NCBI GenBank assembly: GCA_013397795.1
Contig: VZTJ01005686.1
Location: forward strand, 312,577-376,576
Direction: 5' to 3'
From: Orthonyx spaldingii
Taxonomy: Eukaryota > Chordata > Aves > Passeriformes > Orthonychidae
Length of the DNA stretch: 64,000 bases
Positions within the stretch are counted from its first letter, which is position 1. Every line of letters starts with the position of its first letter. Shown here in pieces: positions 48,101 through 59,590 of this stretch. The position numbers were made by a program, and so were the translations under genes. The notes beneath the pieces are model-generated. The model did no database searches, was not told the origin of the DNA, and saw nothing but the letters and a program-made list of their open reading frames with translations.

Positions 48101-50174
48101 ACTATGCCAGACATTATCAGAACTATTTCATTATTTCAGGTCCTCAGATTGTTCCACTGAGCAGTTGCCACTCACTGCATCCTTCCACTTTAATACTGGC
48201 TTTGGTTTTTAGACACAGTCTATGCCTCTATAAAACCTTGCAACTCGTACCATCATTTACATCTCTACAAACTGAGTGCTGCACATGCCAAAAATACCAG
48301 CAGATTATCCTGACAAGACATACTTTTTCCCTTCACTGTCACTGTGTGTATGGAAAAGATACTAGGCAGGTACAATCTCAGGATCCCTGAGCATATTAGC
48401 TAACTTTAGTGAATCCTGAAGGGAGATGCATTCCTTAAGTCTTATTTGTAAATTGATTATGCTGCAAAGCAGTAGCCCAAGTATGAAATGAGTGTGCTTC
48501 CCATTTGTAAGGTACACAAGCACTTTAAGAAAAATTTGGGACTACCTTTCCCTCTCCAGACAGTTGGCTGATTTGATCAGATGAAGTTTTCAAAAAGTGA
48601 CTTCGGAGCAGAGATACCATTGATTATCAATTAAATGTATGTTTCTTTTCCATCTAGACATATTTGAAACTCCCAACCCCTCCAGATAAATTCATACAAA
48701 AATTAGAGTGTCTGATTCTGACTTAATGTGTCTAATCATAGTGCCTAGAGTTACTGAGCTACAGATTCCAAACTTGGATACTCTCTTGTGTTGCAAATGC
48801 TTCATATCCCTATAGATTTTACATTTATGATACAGTCACAGAGACATCTGTGTAGGCATCTCTAAATTGTCATATGGATATGACGAGACACAGATCTTGC
48901 TGAGTGGCTCAGAGCCTTTGGTGTCTCCTACACTTAGGAAGACTTCTCATCAATTCCCTGGGGAAATAGTGCATTGAATCTGATGAACCAGTTGGACAGA
49001 AAAGAGAAAAAAAAAGATTGATTTTGGGTGAAACTCTCATATGGGATACAGGAAATCAGATTCTTTTGTGGGTTGTGGGGTTTGGTGGTTTAGGGTGGTG
49101 TTTTTTGTATATGCAATTATTTATTTAAAAGATATAATAGATTGGAGACTGAATCATGAAATTATTCATTCCCTCAGACTGTTGTTTTCTAGTGTTTTGG
49201 TTTTTTTAACCTGGGCTGTAGGAAGCCTGGATTTATGTTTCTGTTCTAAGCTATGCTACTGGGACTGCAAGATAAGGGACAGCCTTGTCCCAGTGACTGC
49301 TGTATTGACTATCCATAGATGTCAGGGAAGTCTTTGCCTGCCTCCCAGGAGAAAGAGCTGGCCATAAGTACTTAATTCTAGAAAGTTCACAGCTGACAAT
49401 CTGTTATCAGAGGAATTTCCAGTGGGAAATCACTGCCTCTCTGTGTTCTGGAATATGATGTCTGACCATGTTCAGCTTTTGGGGGTTAGGGCCTCCTCTC
49501 TATTTTCAGATTCTTGAAGCAACTAGCCTGCTCAAGCAGCTGAATCCTGATTATCTATTTTTTCTTAAGATTATCTCTTGTCATTGTAGGCAGAAAATGC
49601 TTGGGGATTTGTAGGAATGGGGAGAATGCAGCATATTTTTTGAAAGAACTTATTGAAATTGTGGACCTATGGCTACGTACTTAACTATAATAAGCATTTA
49701 TTTTTAGAAATTAATTTAAATCATCTGAAGAAATCCCATTTTGTTACTTCTGATTTACAATTTTGCCCTCAAAGCACAAGGCCATATTTCAGTGTTATCA
49801 GTGAAATGTACTTTAACACTTGGCAGAAGTCAGCAATCTGTTGCAGAATAGGGACTTGCCTCTCCCAAGAGCACAGCAGGGAGCTCCCTCACTTCCAGTT
49901 TAAAGAACAAGCAGAACGCTTCCACCACAAGGATAAACTTAAAAGGGTATCCAATTAGGTGTACGATGTAGGTGTTTAATTTCCATGTAATAGAGACATA
50001 GACAGTGTTTCAAGATTGACATTTCCTTGCCCAAGGGTGGGTTTCTCTGGGTAGCAAACCCTAAGCATGTGTCTCTCTGATAGGCAGTCTCAACAAAACA
50101 CCACTGTGGCCAGCAAATCATTTGCTAATGCATTTAGATTCATATTCAAATCTGAATTTTTTCTTCTCTTTGAT

Positions 50175-50218
50175 CAAAACAAAACAAAACAACCAAAAAA
50201 CTCAAACAAACAAACAAA
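50175..50218. repeat. (AAAAC)n/(AAAC)n simple repeat
   Basis: CAAAACAAAACAAAAC, an A/C interruption, then CAAACAAACAAACAAA. Confidence 0.8.
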
Positions 50219-52202
50219 GGAACAAGCAAAAGCAATTGCTACTCTTATTTCCTTTAGGGTTAATAGCATTATTCTGTACCCTAACTTGCATAGGTTAAAG
50301 GAAAAAAAATTGCATCATTCTAACAAACATCTAATTCAGTACAGAAATTTGCCTCATTAGAACTGCATTTAAAGGTTTAGCGAAGCTATTAGTGGTTATT
50401 TTTCTGATGTGCATAAAAATATCTTTTTATGTGAAAGAACCAACTAAAGTTGTAGAGTTTTAATTATCATCTCCTCTAGCATAAGAGCACCAAAGGAGGG
50501 AAATGTAGCACTAAATGTAATAAAAAAGCAACAGTGTTCAGATAATATTGCAGAAGAAACGGAATATTGTGAAGCATGGAATTACACATCAGCAATCTCA
50601 TATAAATTTAAATGAAAAGTTCTAATGGGAGGCCTTTTAATCTAATGAAAACGTATGAATTTGCAAAGGACAATGTCTCATTTAAGCTATCAAATTTGAT
50701 AAAATTATCTCAGAAAAGTTTAAATCTAATTATATTTTCAAAAAATAACAGTTGACAGAGAAATGTAATAATCTTCTTGAAGAGAACTAACAGAAAATAT
50801 TAATTAAACCAGAATGCTACAGCAGGGAAAATGAGGCTGATATGTGCCTTGTTTACCAGTATAGAAACACATCAGCAAAGCAGCTATTGAAACGTCAAAT
50901 TTCTTTTATCAGTATTGTTTCATCAGTATATCAAATGTTCAAGTGACTACTTCTTGAAATATCCTTTCTTCAAGACTCACAAAGTGTGACTATCTACAAT
51001 TAGTCCAATGCATGACTATAAACCAATGTAACACTAAAGGACTTCCCTCAGATACACTTCTTTCAGTGATGAGTACTCATATTAGTTAATTAAATAATTA
51101 GGCATTTTGGCAGATGATCTGGCATTATATCTCCTGTTAATAGGAGAGATGAATGAAACAGTTTATGCTTGCATAGTTCTATATATTTGGATTCTAGCAT
51201 TATTTCTTTAGGTTTTCTGGCAAGATAAAAAACCTGTTTCTAAATTTTCCTCTTTTTTGAGCATGTCTTCTTAATAAATGAATCCAGTAGATGATAATTC
51301 CTGGTGATATTTAAATTTTTATTATTTGGTTTATTTATAATCAGTAAAAACTGGGAAAGTGAAGAGTTCTGTATTTGTATTGTACTGATTATGTGAATGT
51401 CTCACTTTCTTTCAAAACAATGGGAAATTATAAATTTCCTTAGATAAAAGGAAAACAGCACCCCCTTTTAACATTATCAGGTACTAGCTGAGTTGAGATT
51501 TTAGCACATATTTCTATGCTAACTACACTCTTTCCTAATATGATCAAATATATGTTGCCTGCCCCCAATCTGGTATTATTTTAAAAATGTGCAGGGAGTT
51601 TTTGGGTTTTATAGCCAAATTTGAAAAAGCACAGGCATTATCCACTAGTGTTCTCTAAACCATCTTAAAGCTAATTTTGACTTCAAGCAGACTTATGATA
51701 AAAGTAACTATGTAAGTTTTAAGTATCAAAGAATATTCTAGACTTATTCTGTTTGAATTATACCCCAAGTCTTGAAGAAAGTTTTAAAGGACTTAGCTCA
51801 TTGGAAGTCATTATGCTTTTCATGGGCAGTCAGGACAAATGTTATTAAAATGAATATCTCAGCAAGATTCAATTATTTATCACAGGTTTTGCTTATAATG
51901 ATACCACTTTACTTTTTTTAACATCCTGACAAAAAAAAAATTGTATTAAGTAATAGTTATTCACAAGCTAGTATTATTCAACTTCAGCAAAGAAAAATAT
52001 TTTACTTTGCCTCACAGACTTTTTCTTTTGGTGTGTTTTTTAAAGAGGGATTTAGTTTTTGTGTTGAAAGGGATTTTTCAGAATCAGTTTTCCAGAAGGA
52101 GATGTGAGTAATTTGAAATTAACTTTTTCTACCTATTATTATAGCTGGAATCACTGAATTCAAGTCTACAAAATTGGCATTAACTTCAGGACTACAGGAA
52201 GA

Positions 52203-52286
52203 GCAGAGCCCACAATGTCGGATAATACTTTAATGAAACAATGTGCAGAGCTCATAATATCTGATAATACTATAGTGAAACAATGT
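52203..52286. repeat. 42-bp tandem duplication, two copies
   Basis: Copies at 52203-52244 and 52245-52286 align without gaps at 36 of 42 positions. Both begin GCAGAGC and end TGAAACAATGT, and both contain GATAATACT. Five of the six differences are not CpG-related. The duplication is old enough for about 14 percent divergence. Confidence 0.85.
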
Positions 52287-53235
52287 ACATGTGTAGGATC
52301 TCAGTGACATGTTGTCCAGGTCTAAAGTAACTAAAAATACTTTTTCAAAGTTACTCTACAGGTTATTTGCCAACAACAATTAAACAAAATTATTGTATTT
52401 TTATAAGCAGTGTTCTTACAGGATTTTAACTCTTTCAAAAAAAAAAAGATAATATAATGTCTGTTTTTAAGTATGAAAAATAGTACTTAAAGCATTGTGT
52501 GCTATAGAGTTCTTTGAAATTTAATTACTCCTCATGATATTTTACTAAGTGTCAGGAAGATTTCCTAGACAGTCCTGTTCATCAGATCATGAAAGTAGCC
52601 TGTTCTTCTTAACAGATCACAGCAAACTCAGCTTGAACGTTCCAATCTTTACAGCTTGGTGGGAGTTTTAACAGCCTCTGGAAAAAATTCAGAATTGTAT
52701 GCAATTATGTGAACAAAAGTTTGTGCAATCATTATATCTAGAGTTTGAATGCACTGAAAAAATACCCAAGTCTAGGAAAAGTTTTTATGCTCGGTCCATT
52801 CTTTATCATCCTTCTAGTATTCCTTTCAGATGTGAATTTACACTCCTTACTGCTCTTCTCCCTTCCTTTCGTCCAGTTTTATATCCTTAAGTTATTAACA
52901 CACTTGCTTATTGCCTCACACATGTGCACACCCTTCAGTGAGGTGACCTGCTGTCTGCCTGGTTCTGGGGATGACCCTGTCTGCTCCAGCTCAGCACAGC
53001 CTGTCTAAACTTAATGCTTTCTGTGAGGTACAATATAATTTTCCACCCCATGCGGCAACCTGCAAATAATATCTCAAAGATTTTACACAGAAAAAATGTT
53101 ACATATCCTTGGGTGACAGTCTGTATAAATACCTGTTTTGTCTGCTCACCATCTGTTGTATTTCCTGTTCTTCAAAAACAATTGAGTGAACCTGCCAGTC
53201 TATCTTTTCTTGACTTCCCTATTCTGCATCAACAG
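52287..53235. other. Region upstream of the candidate terminal exon
   Basis: No repeat recognised. Overlapping frames at 52699-52890 and 52745-53008 have no motif. The last 40 bp (CAGTCTATCTTTTCTTGACT, then a pyrimidine-rich run into AACAG) form a convincing polypyrimidine tract and splice acceptor. No upstream partner exon could be identified. Confidence 0.4.
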
Positions 53236-53445
53236 GACCACTCTGAGAGGGACACAGCATCCTTTCACAGAGGAGGTGGAGGAGGAGATCTTGCAAGCCA
53301 CCATTAGTATTAAGGACCAGAATGACCTGGGAGTGGATGTGCAGCCACACTTAGGGGTGATAGAAACAAACTAATATTATGCATTCTGTACACTTTGCTG
53401 TAAATCAGAAACTGCATTAAAAATAAACTTTAAGGAAAGAATCTA
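53236..53445 (+). CDS. Candidate terminal exon of an unrecognised gene
   Basis: A strong acceptor (pyrimidine-rich tract, then CATCAACAG, ending at 53235) is followed by 45 in-frame codons to TAA at 53372-53374 and an AATAAA at 53422-53427, within the distance expected for a short 3' UTR. The open frame starts with phase offset one base after the acceptor. It encodes a hydrophilic tail including HPFTEEVEEEILQAT and KDQNDLGVDVQPHLG. Third codon positions look GC-richer than the AT-rich surroundings, consistent with real coding. The 62-codon ATG frame at 53186-53374 extends upstream through the presumed intron and should not be used as the start. No family is recognised and no upstream exon was found, so it may also be the 3' end of a decayed retrocopy or a chance combination. 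Confidence 0.33.
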
Positions 53446-55559
53446 CCCTGCAAAGACAAGGGTCAAGAAGGAGATTTGTTAGCAATTTATATTTTAATTT
53501 CCCATTTCTAAAAGATCTGAATTTTGCTTTTAGCTGTCTCATACCAATCTGTGTCATAATAAAACCTAGCTTTACAGAAACGAAGGTATAATAGTTTCAT
53601 GAATGCTGCAGGAGTGGAGCTGAGACCCTGTTATGTTTAAGCTTCAGACAGCTTAAGTTCCTTACACCAACCAAAATGTCACCTGTCCTCTGTTATGCAT
53701 ATTTCTGGGTTTTTATTAACATTCTTGCATAATCTTTTCCCATATAAGTCTTCTCTCAACAAACTGACCAGTGGAGGACACAGTAGAAACTTGGCAGGCT
53801 ACATGTACCCTAAATATCATATTATTAAACAAAAATTGTAGAGGACAATCACATACACAGAGAAGAGACTGACAGCCAAGTGATATGTAGGGTGGATGTT
53901 TCTAAACACTAACAGAGTTACTCTTAATAGCATGGATTGAATATATTCACATCTAGCCCCAGAGCTAAATTTAAGTCCCTGGCAACCATGTATTTAGCAA
54001 TGTAGAAATAGTCATTACATCTTAGAGATACATCAGAGGTCTTTTGAACAAATGGACAAATACAACTGAGCAGACTAAACTGTTTCTTATTAAAAGCCAA
54101 ATGTGATGAGCTTGGTTTCAAGAGAGATTTGTGTTGCAAAATGTTTGGAAATCTATTTTCAACATTTCGTTCACAAAAAGTGATAAAATATTTGGCATTT
54201 CTTGTGAAATATGAATTTATACATGAATTTGGAACCTTTCATGTGGGGAAAAATGACATTTTATTTCCTTTATTTCTGTTCACTCTTTTTCATCTGACTA
54301 TTATTCTGTTATAAGTCAAGAGGGGCATAATGCAATACTGTCCACTATGGCATATTATTTATTTCATATTCTGTTTTTCAATTTTAAAATATTAGGACAA
54401 TTTTGTCCTAGAATAAACAGAAACATCCCAATTTCTGGATGAATACCCTCTTTCCATGATGAGAAATGTATGTATCCAAAGTCCATAGAAATGAATAGAA
54501 GTCTTGCAGTTCCTCATGAGATGTCTTGAACCAATCAGGGAAGAACAGTGCTTCACAAAATGAACTTTAGCACAGGGGAACTAATCTCCCAAGTCTCATT
54601 CTACAACTAATGGAGAGACAGAAGCATCTCTACAGGCAATTCAGAAGAGAATTCTATAATCCTCAGAAGAAGAATACTGAATCTAACTTTAGATTCTGCC
54701 TTGCCCTTCAGAGGAACCTCTCTCCCTATTGAACAGCTTGAACTTGGGGAGATTAGCAACTCAGGACATGGATAGTCTTCACATTTACACCCCTAGGGCT
54801 GGACTATTTCACCACAACTCAGATGCAAGCTGATCTAAAGCATATGCTCCAGTATTGGTATCTGTAGATGTTGTCTTGACTTATTTCTACATTTAAATTT
54901 TTATAACCAGATATACCAAGTATTTCTACTGTTTTGACTCCAGCCATCAGTGATAACAAATAAAATAATATTAATATATCAAGATGCAGTTTTATACTAA
55001 TGTTTTATATCTACACATATGCAAACTTTGATTTTTGGGAGGAAAAAACCTTTTTAACAAGTTTTTCTTGTGACTTTTACTTTTCCATAATCAAAGGGAT
55101 TTAAGGAGAAATTTTGTCTTCATCAAGGCAGGATTTACTGGGTAAGTTCAATAAAAGACAAAATCCAAATAATTCTCCTTTTAGATGATTTCCGCTTTTG
55201 TTTATTTCATGCTCTACATGAGACTGGGACAATTAATGAATATTGACAGCACTGCTGCAGTAACAACTGCACCTCAGCGTTCTCCATGAAAGAGACCCTA
55301 GTGTTGGAAATTAATTTCTTACAAGGTGACAACTCCATTATCCTTCTGCTCCAGTAGATAAAAACTGAATACTTGGTATAGCAGATAATACCATGAACAT
55401 TCTGTCCCAATTGCATTCCCACTGCTCTCTGCCAATGATAAAGCAAAAAGCAGCCAATACAACCGTTCTTATGAATCATCCAAGTTAGACGTGAAAAAGA
55501 TCAAAAAATACTCTAACCACTATTTTTATAAGTTGGTCCAGCCTTATTCCACAGAGTGC
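53446..55559. other. Gene-free AT-rich stretch
   Basis: A short palindrome TAGGACAA-TT-TTGTCCTA lies at 54393-54410. No mobile element or exon is recognised. Frames at 53924-54139 (-), 54129-54314 (+) and 55207-55479 (-) are 61-90 codons and lack motifs. Confidence 0.45.
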
Positions 55560-55735
55560 ATTTTTGAGAGACACCACTCCCTTGGCTTCAGGGCCAGCCA
55601 TACCCTGTGGTGGGTCAGCTGGGGATGTCTGAAACTGGCTGTGTCTAGTACAGGGCAGCCCCAGCCACTATCCACAAAGGCCACCCTGCAGCCTCCACTT
55701 CCACTGCCTGGGCACCTGCTCTGAGTACAACCACA
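55560..55735 (+). mobile_element. ERVL-type LTR fragment
   Basis: Contains TCAGCTGGGGATGTCTGAAA, CTGGCTGTGTCTAGTACAGG, GCAGCCCCAGCCACTATCCA and AAAGGCCACCCTGCAGCCTC, matching in order the avian ERVL LTR segment 'ctgactggctgtgtc..gcacggggcagcccc..cacagaggccaccctgcagcccc'. It is the same part of the LTR type as 16940-17100 but on the other strand. It is clearly GC-richer than its flanks and has no open retroviral gene. Ends are approximate. Confidence 0.5.
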
Positions 55736-58700
55736 CGCCTTACAAGACTATAAAAAAGATTTCCTCTGCTTGGTGCCATATCTTAACCCCACTAGCATGC
55801 ACGACAAAACATTAGTACCATTTTTATCCATAGCATTTGGTTTTGCTTAGTCAAGACAAGCTTGTTTAAAGTTCCCATGCAAAAGGGGGACCTAGACATT
55901 TCCTTTCTTATAAACTTCCTGTCTGTTTTACCAATGCCCTCATTGTTTCTGCACTTGTAACTGTGGCTGACAGAATGGAAATCCTTGAACTGTTCATCCT
56001 AACTATCTCTTGTTTATAATTCCTTTTTCCTCAGCTTGCAGCAAAACATTTATGCCAATATGAGTTTGTTAAGTAAGATTTAATGAAATTTAATTCTCAT
56101 GTATTGTTAAAATCCTATTATATCACACCTAATTGTGCATCTTTTGAGCAATTTTGTGCAAAATATTTTGTTTTCTAGCTAAGTAAATCCTTTCTATTTC
56201 AAGGATGCCCAATACTCTAGACTTTGGTTGGCTTTTTTGATTTTGACATTCCACAGCTTTAGCAGAAGTTCCAAACTAAGAAACAGTGATTCCAGAGTAA
56301 GGGGCTAGTTTCATGGCAGTGGTACTGGACACCTTGGAGACAAAAAACAGTAACCCTTGAAGAAAGGGCTGATAAGCACAGACAAGTGCAAAAAATCATC
56401 AATATCAAAAGGAAGCAGAAAAAAAAATTTAGCACTTCTTTGACCAAGCTAAAGAGTAGGCTACTAGTGACTTCAGTCAATTAAATGGATGAAGGTGAAA
56501 TTTGTTTGGAAAAGATGAAGAAAAAGTTGAAGGAGAAGGCTAGATTATTCACGTTTTGCACACAACTGATTTCCCACGGTAATGCAATTCCATCTCTAGG
56601 TACATAGAGCAATAAAATAGGAAATAAAATAAAGAATATACTTTTACATTATGAATATACCTAAGGCCTGTTAAAGCAAAGATGATGACAGAAATCCATG
56701 AGGTTATATTTGATAATGTTTAATTACTTATATCAGGACTGGTTGTTCTACTGTCTTTTGCTTAAATAGCCCTATAGTGAATATTTTTATGTGACTTAAA
56801 ATAAATGAACAATGATTACCATTGATAGAAAAATTGATTGAGAACAGAACAGCTACTGGTCATTCTTTGGACCTCCCAGAGGACCTAATCTGGTAAAAGG
56901 TATCATGGACCATGCTCAAGTAGGAATTTCAGAGACAGATTTAACGACTATAACACACAGGAGGCACTTTACCTTTAATGAACCCGCATGGAATTAACAA
57001 CCTGTCACGTAACAGATGTAGAGCACACAACAAATACTTAGAGACACTATTCCAAGGAGAACAAGTCACCATATTTTTTGTCCTTTTGATACACAGCTGT
57101 GATTAGACAGGCTACATTCATTTTACATGACATTATGTTTGTATTTTCTCCAGGACGAGTGATCAAACATTTGTAGGTATCATTCTGTGCCTTTTAGTGT
57201 TTTACATATAAAAAACAGCCTATTTTTTTACAAATGAAACAAAGATGTGAGCTAAGGGCAACATGCAGTTTATTTGAAGCAACTAAAATGCTTTTTATGT
57301 GCTGAATTTCCCAAATAACAAGGGTAACGGGAACAATCCTCAGTAAAATGATTTAATTTCTTTTGTTTCTATGCAACACAGATCATTTAGAATCCAGAAT
57401 AATGTACTCATTGCCTGATGCACCAGCTTTCCTGTAATTTGCAGTCTGACATCACACCTATGAAGAAACCTCAGTTAGGCACAATGAAATAATTTGGATA
57501 AGTAAAGGAATTTTATACTTGTCAAAATTAAAAGTCACATGAATGTGGATTTAGAATTGAGGATCTAGAATGAATGTTTTGCTAAAAAGACTATATGATT
57601 AAGATTTTATATATTTGTGCTATGTACCGAGTTTAAAAATAATTTGGAATTAAACTTCATTAGGTTTAGAAAGTTTTCTGCCTCCCTCATATATTCAGAT
57701 ACTGAATCACATTTCCTTGTGTCTGCAACTACGTTATCAGATCAACCAGACAGAACCTTCATGTCTAGTTGCTAATTATTCTTTATTACATTTCATATTA
57801 TTTCTAACGTATATGAGCGGTTCTTAGGAGTTATAACCCCTTTTATTACACTACTATTACCATTTTATATACCCAGCAGCCTTTTACAACCACAAGAGAA
57901 GGAGGAAAAAAGTTTAAATCATGAGAAATATCTTGACAGTTGTCTTTTTAAAGAAAAGACTGCAGAAAATTTTTTCACAACCATAATATAAGCTAGAACA
58001 AAATTTTTGTGTTAATGGATGTACAGCCCAAATGTGCTTACTTACCCTGAACTGAGGCTCTAGTATTTAAATACTACACCTTAAGGACACCATTGGTTTA
58101 AATTCATTAAAATTGTTGAGCAGTAACAGTTTACAGGCTCTTTACACAAGGTACAGCAATTTGATTTTCAAATAGTTTGGCAATTTGTCTCATTACCTTT
58201 CCATCATTCTAAAATTTACAGCAGGTGACAAAAAAGTTGCCTCATATACAACAGGTATGAATTTTACATAACATACATAATGTTGATTAATACAAATTGC
58301 AATAACCTAATATTGAAGCAGTTGGATGAGGACTTTACTATCTTCCTTATCAAACTACAGCATACATATTGCATTGTACCAGAGTTAAAATTATCCAGAG
58401 ATTATATTCATTATACAGCTGATACTCAACCTCATTTTGTGTGATTTGCTTTTCTGAGAAATACTTCTGACAAAGATAGAAAAAATTTACGAATCGAAGA
58501 GAAAGCAATGACCAGTGTTGTCATGGCACTGTGACAAAGCGCATGAAAAGGTAACCCAGTAGTTTCCCAGCTGCTCCACTTCTGGGGTCACAGTCCTCCT
58601 TCCATTGACAAAATCTAGATTCACAACTACTTAGCTGGTAGCAGAGGGATCTGTGCTATAGTCTTCCAAGAAGTACTTACACACACTATGGATAAAATAT

Positions 58701-59249
58701 ATTTCAGGCACCCAAAACAAGTGTTGAACACTGGAACATAAACTCTCCTTACGTGCTGATAAACTATCTTTTAATGTCTTTTTTTTCCTTAATAAACCAT
58801 CATGGAGTCATTCTTCATCTTCCATCTGGTAAGATAAATAACCTTAATATCAGGAGTTTTTCACTTTGCAGTGGACTTTAACTGTGTTTATTCAGTCCTG
58901 TGTCACTTCTCTGACTCCCCTCCTGTTTATCTTCATGGCTTTTTTGACAGGACATTTGAGAATTGACTTACATAATAACAAGAAATTACAGAGATATTTT
59001 GACAGTAGTTTCTACTTTATGCCAAGAATTAATTACCCTAGACTACAGAGGACCACTTCATATTTTTAATTCTTCCTGAGTTTTAGAAGTATTAAGGAAT
59101 CAGTTATGCAAGTTGCAGTGTGATTTGATGATCTGGTGTTTGTTAATTTGCTCTCTCTGCATAACTACTGAGGAGTTTGTATTTGTAGATGCTATTCTTT
59201 CCCAAGTTTATTCATATAAACACTGCTTACCATAATTCCTTCTTTTTTT
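55736..59249. other. Gene-free AT-rich stretch
   Basis: No recognised transposon, RNA gene or exon. The frames at 56259-56480 (-) and 58866-59069 (+) are 67-73 codons and unremarkable. The lower-copy-looking text at 57240-57560 could be conserved but nothing specific supports it. Confidence 0.45.
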
Positions 59250-59590
59250 CCTCCCAAAGTTATTTCTAACTCAAGAAAAGAGAACTGTCTTTTGGGTTTT
59301 ATAAGAAAAATTGCCCCTCCTCTTACTATTTTGCCTAAATGATATTTCCTAAAAGATGCATAAATGGTGATTTTAAAATTCCAGTCACGTGAATCGTCCC
59401 CTCAGGTTTCTGTTATACCAACGAGGTTGTGTTTATGCTCATAAATAAGCAATTCCAATTATGCTTGTTTATTACCCAAGCTCCTATCATTGGTGTATAG
59501 GCAATTAAAGATTAAAGAATTTCTTCTCTCCTCGTCCTTTGGTGTCTTGATTAATTTTGTTCTCAGCATCACAATTCTGTACTGAAAGTT
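59250..59590 (-). mobile_element. Ancient CR1/L3-type LINE, endonuclease domain remnant
   Basis: Translated on the minus strand, 59489-59503 gives CLYTN, followed by RSLGNKQ, a stop, LELLIYEH and NLVGITET (the ITET codons lie at about 59405-59419), then a stop, DDSRDWN, and FRKYHLGK with GGAIFL further on. This order is the start of the CR1-superfamily apurinic-like endonuclease (YTNxRSLGNKQEELE ... ITETWWDxSHDWN ... FRKDRxGRRGGGVALYV), including the glutamate of the ITET motif. Three or more in-frame stops and a frameshift near 59510 show it is long dead. It is the only 5' ORF2 part of a CR1 in the window and much older than the 3' fragments. Confidence 0.82.

Larger units (their letters stand above)
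42758..52202. other. Long gene-free stretch with minor simple repeats
   Basis: About 9.4 kb without a recognised gene or dated transposon. Simple repeats are at 45171-45191 (CT) and 50175-50218 (AAAC-type). The frames at 43247-43510, 48043-48390, 49041-49367 and 49653-49958 are 87-115 codons, without domains, and within chance. The part at about 50560-50740 reads like a conserved non-coding element, but this cannot be tested here. Confidence 0.45.
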
